Shown here one piece after another: positions 6,434-12,077 of a stretch of 12,077 nt of DNA (its first letter is position 1; every line of letters starts with the position of its first letter). Below the pieces are notes generated by a model. It did no database searches. It saw only the letters and a list, made by a program, of their open reading frames with translations, and was not told where the DNA came from. The stretch covers positions 1 through 12,077 of the forward strand of contig PSRF01000026.1 in the NCBI GenBank assembly GCA_003175865.1, in the 5' to 3' direction. The DNA comes from Blastocatellia bacterium. Lineage in GTDB: Bacteria > Acidobacteriota > Blastocatellia > Pyrinomonadales > Pyrinomonadaceae. Made by a program: the position numbers and the translations under genes.

Positions 6434-8011
6434 TCACTTCTTCTTTGGGTGACACTCGACGCACTGAAACTGTGAGATGTCTCCCAGATTCACGGGATGC
6501 TGAAACGGTTTATTGCCCTTATGACAGAACGTGCATTTACGATCTCCCAGTGCACCGAGATCCACCGGATGTTGAAACGAGCCCAATTTGAATGCCGACT
6601 CTCGTGCTGCAGAATCGTAAATAACAGTGTGACAGATGTTGCAATCGTTTCTGATGACTTGTCCTGTGCTACTGACATGCTCTCCATCATGACAACGGAA
6701 ACAACCCTGTGAATACAAGTGACCTATGTTGTTCGGATGCGTTTGGAAGTTCGTGTTCATCTCAGGAAAGGTGTAGGTCTGAAAGATACGTTGCGTTTCA
6801 GTTATCGCTGAACGAATCGCATCCCGCTTCTCACTGTAAATAGCCGGGTAGCTGTTCTTATAAAACGTATCGAGGCGTGATGATATTGCATTGAGTGCCT
6901 GATCCGTTGTGGAGTACTTGTCGCTGATAGCGGCCGCAGTCTCACGCTTAAGGAATGGCAGCGATACATCAAGTCGATTTGCAAAGAATGCCTGGTCCAA
7001 CGCGACGTCAGGTGGCAAATAGATATGAGCCGGTCTGTTATGACAGTCAACACAGTCCATTCTGCGTGAGGGAAGATGATTCAGCTGATCCGTAGTCAGC
7101 TGTTTGTTTCTGTCCATGTATTCAGTTACACGTCCAGTTCTGTCTTTGATTCGTACCCAGGGGATACTTTGCCGTTGCTCGTCGGTTGAAATGTATGTGA
7201 TTTCATTTGCAATGTTCATGTGCCAATGAATGCCCGCGACCTGTCCTGTGGCAGGGCTTCCGCCACCGACATTAATTAGCATTCGCGTTTGTCGCAGCGA
7301 ATTTTTTTCATCGTACGCATAATGGTTGAAGGTCTTCATTTGAGCGCCGAAGAACTTTTCGGGCCAGTGGCACTGTTCACACGTTTCAGGCGCGGGACGG
7401 AGATTGTGAACGGGACTCTTGATTGGACGTGAATATTTATTAAACGTTACTGAATAAAGTTGATAAGCCCCTGAAATCTTCGAACGCACATACCACCCCG
7501 CCCCTTCACCAACGTGACAATCAACACAACGTACTCTGGCGTGTGGCGAAGCAAGATAAGCCGTGAATTCCGGTTTCATCGGAGTGTGACAGGTCTGGCC
7601 GCAGAAGCTAACCTCTTCCGTATATTGGAAAGCTTTATAACTGCCAAACGCGCTCACAAAAATAAACATGAAGCTCGCGCCAAGAAAAACGAAGAACATC
7701 TTCCGTTTGTGAGGATCATTCAGATCGAGCTTCGGATATGCCGCTATCTCACCGGGAGCGAGTTTGCGTCTACGACGTCGCTCCGAAAACGCGCCGATCG
7801 GAATAACAAACAGCGCCATCACTAGCACAGTCGGAAAGATGATGTAAGTGAAGATGCCGAGGTAGGGACTACCGTGGTTACCCAGCAACTCCATCAGGAA
7901 CAGCAACACGATACAGGCAGCGCACGCGATGGCCACTACCGTTCCAGTTAAGCTGATGTAGTTTCGGAAAAGACTAGGGGGCTTGGCAGGCTTGGTTTCC
8001 TCTTGGCTCAT
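6434..8011 (-). CDS. NapC/NirT-type octahaem membrane cytochrome c, ImcH-like architecture
   Basis: A 525-residue protein with three hydrophobic helices at about 22-43, 52-72 and 104-124, then a large periplasmic multihaem domain. Eight haem c sites are visible. The first is CX3CH (CGQTCH, 137-142). The other seven are CxxCH, starting at C162, C211, C320, C437, C457, C493 and C517. The segment FCGQTCHTPMKPEFTAYLAS, then SPHARVRCVDCH, is the NapC/NirT signature, expected to oxidise membrane quinol. The last 45 residues hold a duplicated module, FQHPVDLG-CTFCH and FQHPVNLG-CVECH. Three helices plus a NapC-type multihaem domain resemble Geobacter ImcH, remembered as heptahaem, so the extra site is a difference. 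The start is ATG at 8011, with only a weak Shine-Dalgarno. It lies downstream of, and on the same strand as, the nine-haem gene, 389 nt away. Confidence 0.88.
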   Translation of the reverse strand: MSQEETKPAKPPSLFRNYISLTGTVVAIACAACIVLLFLMELLGNHGSPYLGIFTYIIFPTVLVMALFVIPIGAFSERRRRRKLAPGEIAAYPKLDLNDPHKRKMFFVFLGASFMFIFVSAFGSYKAFQYTEEVSFCGQTCHTPMKPEFTAYLASPHARVRCVDCHVGEGAGWYVRSKISGAYQLYSVTFNKYSRPIKSPVHNLRPAPETCEQCHWPEKFFGAQMKTFNHYAYDEKNSLRQTRMLINVGGGSPATGQVAGIHWHMNIANEITYISTDEQRQSIPWVRIKDRTGRVTEYMDRNKQLTTDQLNHLPSRRMDCVDCHNRPAHIYLPPDVALDQAFFANRLDVSLPFLKRETAAAISDKYSTTDQALNAISSRLDTFYKNSYPAIYSEKRDAIRSAITETQRIFQTYTFPEMNTNFQTHPNNIGHLYSQGCFRCHDGEHVSSTGQVIRNDCNICHTVIYDSAARESAFKLGSFQHPVDLGALGDRKCTFCHKGNKPFQHPVNLGDISQFQCVECHPKKK

Positions 8012-8127
8012 AAGCTATGGGACCGACTCAAAACCTTCGTCCAGATTTTTACTGCTGACTTCAAAAGCGACAGAATGTAGAGAAGGAGAGCAGCAGAGAC
8101 TCTATCAAAACCAGGCTTACCATTATT

Positions 8128-8219
8128 TTTGTTAGTGTTAGTTAGTGTGATTTCGTGGATCGTCTATTTACCCACACAGGAGAACGATCCACGAAATCAC
8201 ACTAACTAACACTAACAAA
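8128..8219. repeat. Perfect inverted repeat, 36-nt arms, 20-nt loop
   Basis: Arms 8128-8163 and 8184-8219 are exact reverse complements over all 36 positions, with a 20-nt spacer (8164-8183). The arm is built from short gttagt/gtgtga-like steps ending in gatttcgtggatcgt, giving a low-complexity look quite unlike the REP palindromes. The transcript would fold into a very stable cruciform or hairpin about 115 nt upstream of the NapC-type cytochrome gene. There is no T-tract on the minus strand, so it is not a classical terminator. I read it as a small palindromic mobile element of a different family. It could also process or stabilise mRNA. Confidence 0.93.
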
Positions 8220-8345
8220 GCCCAACAGCAAAACTCGGGTTTTTATACAGTCTGAGTAGCGACGGATGGCTAACACTCGCCTTGCTAAGACAGTAATCGT
8301 TGAGTGCTAGCTCTCGTCACTATCGCACTGGGTTCTCTAAACAAG

Positions 8346-8368
8346 AGACGCGCGGTTCTCGCGCGTCT
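8346..8368 (-). terminator. Probable intrinsic terminator of the nine-haem cytochrome gene
   Basis: A 9-bp perfect GC-rich stem (agacgcgcg, 8346-8354, with cgcgcgtct, 8360-8368) encloses a 5-nt loop. On the minus strand it is followed by cttgttt, a weak uridine-rich tail. It lies about 30 nt after the stop codon at 8401. The short tail makes efficiency uncertain, and partial read-through to the next cytochrome gene is possible. Confidence 0.55.
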
Positions 8369-8400
8369 TCATTAAAAACAAATGCGAAACCTGAGTAGTC

Positions 8401-10389
8401 CTAATCACTGGCAACCGGTTCAGGATCGAGACCATCCACTTCGGGTGGTGGTTCTTTCGTCTCGAGTTGCTCCGCCTTGAATCGTTCGAAGTCAAGCTCG
8501 TGCTCCTCGCGATAAAACTCCTCTGATACGTTGCCATCAACGAAGGCCCAGTTGATTGGATAGACGTCTGGATCGAAGATGACATGGTAGAAATGCCAAA
8601 CAATGATGGCAAGAGTTGCTAACACTGCCTCGTAAAAGTGAATTGCGAGCGCAATATCAATCCACCAGCGTGGCAGAAAGCTGAATATTCCGAGCTTGAA
8701 CCAGATCATTAGGCCTGTCAGGCCCATGATGATCGTGCCCCAGACTACGGCCCAATATTCTGCCTTTTCAGCGTAGCCAAATCTTGCGATTTTCGGCTTG
8801 ACCTTGGAAACGCCTAGATAGTAACCGAAGTTTTGCACCACGTCCCTAATATCTTTCAACTTCGGCGCCATATCCTTGACCCACTTGCGACCTTCAGTCG
8901 TGACGCCGAGATAAACCAGGTGATAGACACCCACCACCAACATCACAACAGCAGCAACACGATGCAGAATTCTTCTGAACGTTTCATCCGACCCAAGCAA
9001 CCACGCGAGAGTTGAATCAGGGTACTGCAACGCAAATCCACTCAACACCAGCACGAAAAAACTACTCAAGAGAAGGACGTGCTGCAGTCTTTGGTTACGT
9101 GATAAGCGAGGTACGTCGCGATGCTCCAGGTGTCGTTTCGCTAAGGTCTTCTTACGCCACACCAGCAGGTTATGAAACGCCATGCCGCCAATGACCAGCA
9201 CAATTAATGGCAAGTAGATCCAGCGAACGACTTTTGTGCCAATTATTCCAGCATCGGGTGTTGCAGATGCAGCGACTGCAGCAAGCGGTATGTTGAGATG
9301 TACTTTACCCTTCGTGAAATTAGCACCTGCACCGATGTGACACTGCCCGCACGTCTGTGGAAGATTGGCAGCATTGATCGTCGACTTCGGATCAGACGAC
9401 GGAAGAATGTTGTGTACACCATGACAACTTGCGCAGTTGGCGACAACCTTCGAACCCAGTCGCGATGCGAGACCGTGATAGCTGTCCTTGTAGCTACTTA
9501 CTCGCTCACCAGCAACACCGAATTCCTGCGTCAAGGTCACGCCCTCGTGGCACTTCGCACAAGCATCAGTTGCAACCGCAGTCGCTGCGGTTGCCGTTGT
9601 CTGATCGAAAGGTTGTTTGATTCCATGAATTCCATGACAATCAGTGCAAACCGGTGAACGGGAAACTCCACGCAGTACCGCCTGGCCATGTACGCTCGCA
9701 TTGAATTCAGTTGCTTCTGCTGCGTGACACTGACCGCATGTTTTTGGAATGTTCACCTTCGAGATTGATGACTCACCGTCCGATGCAGGTCGAATGTCAT
9801 GACCTCTATGGCAATCGGTACATACGGCGGCCCGAACATTTCCCTGGGCCACGGCCTTAGCGTGGACGCTTTCCTGATATGAGAGAAACGGCCGATTACT
9901 GATGCCGCTGCCCTGCATCACAGTTTTGTTTCCATGACACTTGCCACACGTGGCAGCGACATTTCTTCTGCTGACTGTTGAGTTCGGATCACTCTGCGGC
10001 AACATGGTTGTCATGTCGCCGTTAGTGGTATGGCAGTCGAGACATGTTGCACCACGACCAGCGCTTTGAATTGATCGTGCATGAAAACCGTGCTCGTAAT
10101 CGGAGTGCGGTCGCTTATGAAACTGAGCACCACCGAGATACGGCAATGTCTTACCTGGACCATGACAAGCCTGACACTGTAGCGAAACTTTTGCCTCTAT
10201 CGACTTGTCGTTGCTCTTCGCATTGTCGGGAGGGGTTGTTGCAGTAGTTGATTGATCTTTCTTATTCCCTTGCGCTTCGACTTTGTTCCACTGGAAATAA
10301 AAGCAGGTGAGGCCTAAAAACAACACGAGTACGCCGGAACTGATAAGGATCCTGCGTTTCATATCCTTTGCTCTTTCCTGTTCACTCAA
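8401..10389 (-). CDS. Nine-haem cytochrome c fused to cytochrome b membrane domain, CbcL-like architecture
   Basis: A 662-residue inner-membrane protein. A signal anchor lies at about residues 14-33. A periplasmic domain follows with nine CxxCH motifs starting at C72, C116, C148, C190, C218, C248, C277, C319 and C347. Several have the CTDCHRGHDI/CHGIHGI form of tandem multihaem cytochromes. From about 388 there are five further helices (388-408, 435-455, 474-495, 544-564, 577-602) with candidate haem b ligands H406, H437, H476, H490, H584, H599 and H602, fitting a cytochrome b561/FdnI-like quinol-oxidising module. Nine c haems plus a C-terminal b-type domain is the layout described for Geobacter CbcL, so electron flow from menaquinol to periplasmic haems is inferred. 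The start is TTG at 10389, 7 nt after a perfect aggagg. An internal ATG at codon 10 is a weaker alternative. The acidic C-terminal tail is cytoplasmic if the helix count is right. Confidence 0.9.
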   Translation of the reverse strand: MSEQERAKDMKRRILISSGVLVLFLGLTCFYFQWNKVEAQGNKKDQSTTATTPPDNAKSNDKSIEAKVSLQCQACHGPGKTLPYLGGAQFHKRPHSDYEHGFHARSIQSAGRGATCLDCHTTNGDMTTMLPQSDPNSTVSRRNVAATCGKCHGNKTVMQGSGISNRPFLSYQESVHAKAVAQGNVRAAVCTDCHRGHDIRPASDGESSISKVNIPKTCGQCHAAEATEFNASVHGQAVLRGVSRSPVCTDCHGIHGIKQPFDQTTATAATAVATDACAKCHEGVTLTQEFGVAGERVSSYKDSYHGLASRLGSKVVANCASCHGVHNILPSSDPKSTINAANLPQTCGQCHIGAGANFTKGKVHLNIPLAAVAASATPDAGIIGTKVVRWIYLPLIVLVIGGMAFHNLLVWRKKTLAKRHLEHRDVPRLSRNQRLQHVLLLSSFFVLVLSGFALQYPDSTLAWLLGSDETFRRILHRVAAVVMLVVGVYHLVYLGVTTEGRKWVKDMAPKLKDIRDVVQNFGYYLGVSKVKPKIARFGYAEKAEYWAVVWGTIIMGLTGLMIWFKLGIFSFLPRWWIDIALAIHFYEAVLATLAIIVWHFYHVIFDPDVYPINWAFVDGNVSEEFYREEHELDFERFKAEQLETKEPPPEVDGLDPEPVASD

Positions 10390-10395
10390 ACAATA

Positions 10396-10442
10396 ACCTC
10401 CTATGCGATGCCGGAATACTATTTCCGACTCGCATAGGAGGT
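10396..10442 (-). promoter_or_regulatory. Hairpin sequestering the Shine-Dalgarno of the nine-haem gene
   Basis: In the minus-strand transcript, acctcctatgcga (from 10442 to 10430) pairs perfectly over 13 bp with tcgcataggaggt (10408 to 10396). Inside is a second 5-bp stem cggaa/ttccg closed by a 6-nt loop, after a small internal loop. The 3' arm contains the whole aggagg site (10402-10397) that serves the TTG start at 10389. Folding would hide it from the ribosome. The 5' arm mimics the anti-Shine-Dalgarno end of 16S rRNA. The hairpin lies between the small cytochrome gene and the nine-haem gene. Confidence 0.75.
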
Positions 10443-10510
10443 ATGAACCGTAAGAGACGGAAGCGTCCTTGACCGGCTTCTTAGTCTGGCGCTACGTGCG
10501 CACCAAGTAA

Positions 10511-10852
10511 TTAGTTGCCCGCCGAACTTTTCAATTGCTTCATGAACGCGACCAGCCCTTTAGCCTGGTCAGCTGTTACACCCTTTGCCTCAAAGCTTGG
10601 CATGTTGGGTGGTTTCTCGGCTTTCTTACCTTTTAGTACAGCGTCCACTAGTTGGTCCTCTGGCAAAGTTGCGTCAAACTTCTTCTCCGCCTTCGCACCA
10701 TGACACGCAGTACACTTCGCCTTGTAAAAGTCTGCTGCGTTGGCGGCCGACACTTCTTGCGTTGCTGCTGCTTTGCCAAACGGAGCAAGCAACAGGAGCC
10801 CAACCACTGACGTAGTCGTTATGCCGATCCCTATCTTTTTGAGTGCTTTCAT
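10511..10852 (-). CDS. Small secreted monohaem cytochrome c (class I-like)
   Basis: A 113-residue protein beginning with a basic n-region (MKALKKIG), a hydrophobic core to about residue 24 and an Ala-rich exit, so it is probably exported by Sec to the periplasm with a mature form of about 80-85 residues. The single haem site is CTACH (C47-H51) in the typical setting ADFYKAKCTACHGAKAEKKF. Met84 (PPNMPSF) is the likely sixth ligand, and a C-terminal helix (ADQAKGLVAFMKQL) completes a class I fold. The start ATG at 10852 follows a purine-rich aaggaagggg Shine-Dalgarno. It is the first gene of the respiratory cluster, 121 nt before the nine-haem gene on the same strand. A role as soluble electron carrier for the two membrane cytochromes is inferred from this context. 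Confidence 0.92.
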   Translation of the reverse strand: MKALKKIGIGITTTSVVGLLLLAPFGKAAATQEVSAANAADFYKAKCTACHGAKAEKKFDATLPEDQLVDAVLKGKKAEKPPNMPSFEAKGVTADQAKGLVAFMKQLKSSAGN

Positions 10853-11206
10853 AGACCAACCCCTTCCTTCTTTTTATCAAGCAGCGGCCTGTAATGATGC
10901 CGGCTGCCTACTCAGCGCAATGACTGTGCCGTGTTGGGCGCTGCGAAAACTAAAGCGAACAGAGAGTTTCGGCCCAATTGCTTTGGAATCTCTTGCGCGC
11001 TTTTGCTCAAAAACTGGGAAACTTTGCGCAAGGAAATTAGAGAACCCGGAGCGGTAGCGACATGTAGCTATCGCTTAATTGGTGAAGAAAGACTTTCGCA
11101 AAGTTGCGTAATGCCTGCCCGTCGCTACCGCTCCGGGTTCCCTAAGGCATATCACGGCACCTGGTGTTACAATTTCTTCAAAACAATCGACATCGAGGAT
11201 CCGAAT
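10853..11206. other. Divergent intergenic region between the cytochrome cluster and DinB gene
   Basis: This 354-nt gap separates the first minus-strand cytochrome gene from the plus-strand DinB gene, so it should hold promoters for both. It contains the inverted repeat 11037-11145. A plus-strand frame does run from 10931 into the DinB gene, but its N-terminal part crosses that repeat and does not look like protein. I could not assign -35/-10 elements with confidence. Confidence 0.55.
11037..11145. repeat. Inverted repeat, 25-nt arms with one mismatch
   Basis: Arms 11037-11061 and 11121-11145 are reverse complements with one mismatch, including 20 perfect positions (gaacccggagcggtagcgac at 11042-11061). 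A 59-nt spacer separates them. Outside the left arm, aactttgcg near 11020 is also complementary to cgcaaagtt at 11097-11105, giving alternative pairings. It belongs to none of the other repeat families in the window. It lies about 60 nt upstream of the DinB start codon. Confidence 0.88.
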
Positions 11207-11692
11207 ATGAATGACGTTGGGCAAACGTTTCTGGATCAGTCCCGCAGGTACCTCTCTTCTGACTACCTTCCGAAAATTGAACGCTGTCTTGATGAGTTGA
11301 GTGATGAAGAAATTTGGTGGCGACCAAACGAGGCGTCGAACAGTATTGGTAATCTCTTACTTCATCTCAGTGGGAATGTGCGACAGTGGATCATCGGTGG
11401 CGTGGGTGGACGTGAGTTCGTGCGACACCGCCAGCAGGAGTTTGATGAGCGTCGACAAATCGCCGGCAACGATTTACGCGCAATGATCAAATCTATTCTC
11501 GCGGAAGCCGATGAGGTTTTAAGTGAGGTGACTACTGAAACACTATCGGATCGAAAAGAGATACAGGGAAACGACGTTACGGTAATGGAAGCTATCTATC
11601 ATGTGGTCGAGCATTTTGGAATGCACACTGGTCAAATCATCTACCTGAGCAAGATGAAGGGCGGCAGCGAACTTAACCTGTGGAGGCCATGA
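11207..11692 (+). CDS. DinB-fold (DUF1572-like) putative metal-dependent enzyme
   Basis: A 161-residue protein, length-typical for the DinB/YfiT four-helix fold. The metal-binding His triad is present: H53 in GNLLLHLSGN, and H136 and H140 in VEHFGMHTGQI. EEIWWRPNEASNSIGNLLLH is the usual N-terminal part, and YLSKMKG follows the last helix. Known members bind Zn or Ni and include thiol-dependent transferases (bacillithiol or mycothiol linked), but the substrate here cannot be told. The start is ATG at 11207, with gagg 8 nt upstream. The frame extends upstream to 10931 through an inverted repeat, but that extension has no protein-like character. It is the first plus-strand gene in the window and is followed by the DUF1059 gene after 154 nt. 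Confidence 0.9.
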   Translation: MNDVGQTFLDQSRRYLSSDYLPKIERCLDELSDEEIWWRPNEASNSIGNLLLHLSGNVRQWIIGGVGGREFVRHRQQEFDERRQIAGNDLRAMIKSILAEADEVLSEVTTETLSDRKEIQGNDVTVMEAIYHVVEHFGMHTGQIIYLSKMKGGSELNLWRP

Positions 11693-11731
11693 TCAACGAC
11701 GTCGCCGTGAACACCAACTTCAACCATCGGT

Positions 11732-11811
11732 TCAGAACAGGAGCGAAGTTACTGCTGCCTTCGGAAATCCGCTTGCGTCATTTGAAAGCAGTCGCTTCGC
11801 TCCCGTTCTGA
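11732..11811. repeat. Imperfect inverted repeat, 25-nt arms
   Basis: Arms 11732-11756 and 11787-11811 are reverse complements with three mismatches, sharing the core ggagcgaag/cttcgctcc, around a 30-nt spacer. It lies between the DinB stop and the DUF1059 start, ending about 35 nt before the latter. Neither arm is followed by a T-tract in the plus direction, so it is unlikely to be a simple terminator. It may be an older, decaying member of the kind of element at 11037-11145. Confidence 0.8.
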
Positions 11812-11846
11812 CTGAATTGAAATCAACGACTGAAAGGAGCGATCAA

Positions 11847-12053
11847 ATGTCAGCCACAACATCTCAACAACGGCGCAAGTTTGTCGATTGCAGAGAGTAT
11901 CCAAGCGAGAAGAATTGTTCCTTGAAGATATCAGGAACAGAAGATGAAGTGCTCGATGCGGCTGTGCAACACGCGGTGTCTGTACATGCGCATGAAAACA
12001 CTCCTGGCTTGCGCGATGAGCTGCGAAAATTTCTAAAAGACGAAACCGAATAG
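11847..12053 (+). CDS. DUF1059 small putative metal-binding protein
   Basis: A 68-residue cytoplasmic protein. KFVDCREYPSEKNCSLKISG has the C-x8-C spacing (C15, C24), and AVQHAVSVHAHE supplies the H-x4-H pair (H42, H47), which is the DUF1059 pattern of a small metal-binding protein. The final helix LRDELRKFLKDE is also typical. The start is ATG at 11847, preceded by aaggag with about 8-nt spacing. An upstream in-frame ATG at 11817 lies just after the inverted repeat and has no Shine-Dalgarno. The role of the family is unknown. It follows the DinB gene on the same strand but is separated from it by a repeat, so cotranscription is uncertain. Confidence 0.88.
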   Translation: MSATTSQQRRKFVDCREYPSEKNCSLKISGTEDEVLDAAVQHAVSVHAHENTPGLRDELRKFLKDETE

Positions 12054-12077
12054 GTCCTATAGATCCTATCTGTCCTT
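12052..12077. repeat. Short 9-nt tandem repeat at window edge
   Basis: aggtcctat, agatcctat and the partial ctgtcctt lie head to tail right after the DUF1059 stop codon. The array may continue beyond the window. With under three degenerate units visible, significance is uncertain. Confidence 0.45.

Larger units (their letters stand above)
8012..8400. other. Intergenic region between the two large cytochrome genes
   Basis: This 389-nt gap has no credible gene on either strand. From the nine-haem gene's stop it holds, in transcription order, a probable terminator hairpin (8346-8368), a leader of about 125 nt, a perfect 36-nt inverted repeat (8128-8219), and about 115 nt before the ATG of the NapC-type gene. 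A promoter for that gene may lie here, but I could not pick convincing -35/-10 boxes. Confidence 0.6.

Noticed and set aside
7514..7825. Plus-strand open frame antisense to the NapC-type gene
   Set aside because: It lies wholly inside a well-supported haem and helix-coding region on the other strand, with no domain and no ribosome binding site.
8228..8242. Short palindrome aaaactcgggttttt as a terminator
   Set aside because: The stem is only about 5 bp and AT-rich; the hairpin at 8346-8368 is better placed and stronger.
10931..11206. 92-residue N-terminal extension of the DinB protein
   Set aside because: It reads through an inverted repeat, exceeds the family length, and ATG 11207 has a good Shine-Dalgarno.
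1..12077. CRISPR array or tRNA/rRNA gene
   Set aside because: No regularly spaced direct repeats and no cloverleaf or rRNA-like stretch were found by eye; the repeats here are paired inverted ones.

Overview
The window is about 50% GC and reads as a bacterial chromosome segment. A chain of minus-strand genes fills positions 1 to 10852, and two plus-strand genes lie at the right end. Nothing in it fixes the taxon. The mix of multiheme cytochromes, a RAYT transposase with its REP palindromes, a DUF4070-type radical SAM protein, DinB and DUF1059 suits an environmental Gram-negative-type bacterium. My tentative guess, from memory of similar genomes, is Acidobacteriota (Blastocatellia/Pyrinomonadales-like). 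No rRNA, tRNA, CRISPR array or plasmid/phage backbone was seen.

Layout from left to right. Positions 1-352 hold the N-terminal part of an unrecognised minus-strand gene that runs off the left edge. A long inverted repeat (403-521) follows. Next is a probable two-gene unit, a B12-binding-type radical SAM enzyme (1868-3364) followed by an MFS exporter (569-1834). An FAD-dependent oxidoreductase of the SQR/NDH-2 superfamily (3469-4593) is separated by a REPIN (two facing REP palindromes) from a universal stress protein. That protein is translationally coupled to a small four-helix membrane protein (4689-5545). A RAYT gene interrupted by one in-frame TGA (5757-6296) sits between two more facing copies of the same REP.

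The most interesting part is 6434-10852, a minus-strand respiratory cluster read in this order: a small secreted monoheme cytochrome c; a 662-residue inner-membrane protein with nine CxxCH motifs followed by a cytochrome b561/FdnI-like membrane domain; and a NapC/NirT-type protein with three membrane helices and eight haem motifs. The second matches the architecture described for Geobacter CbcL and the third resembles ImcH, the two inner-membrane quinol oxidases that feed different branches of extracellular electron transfer. They would take electrons from the quinol pool to periplasmic haems, with the small cytochrome as a possible soluble carrier. The window contains no outer-membrane conduit or terminal reductase, so the final acceptor is unknown. 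The Shine-Dalgarno sequence of the nine-haem gene lies inside a 13-bp perfect stem, which suggests translational control.

Across a presumed divergent promoter region (10853-11206) are a DinB-fold protein and a DUF1059 protein on the plus strand. Inverted repeats occur in most of the larger intergenic gaps, and they belong to several unrelated sequence families. This points to a genome rich in small palindromic elements. Some of them lie where they could affect translation or mRNA stability.
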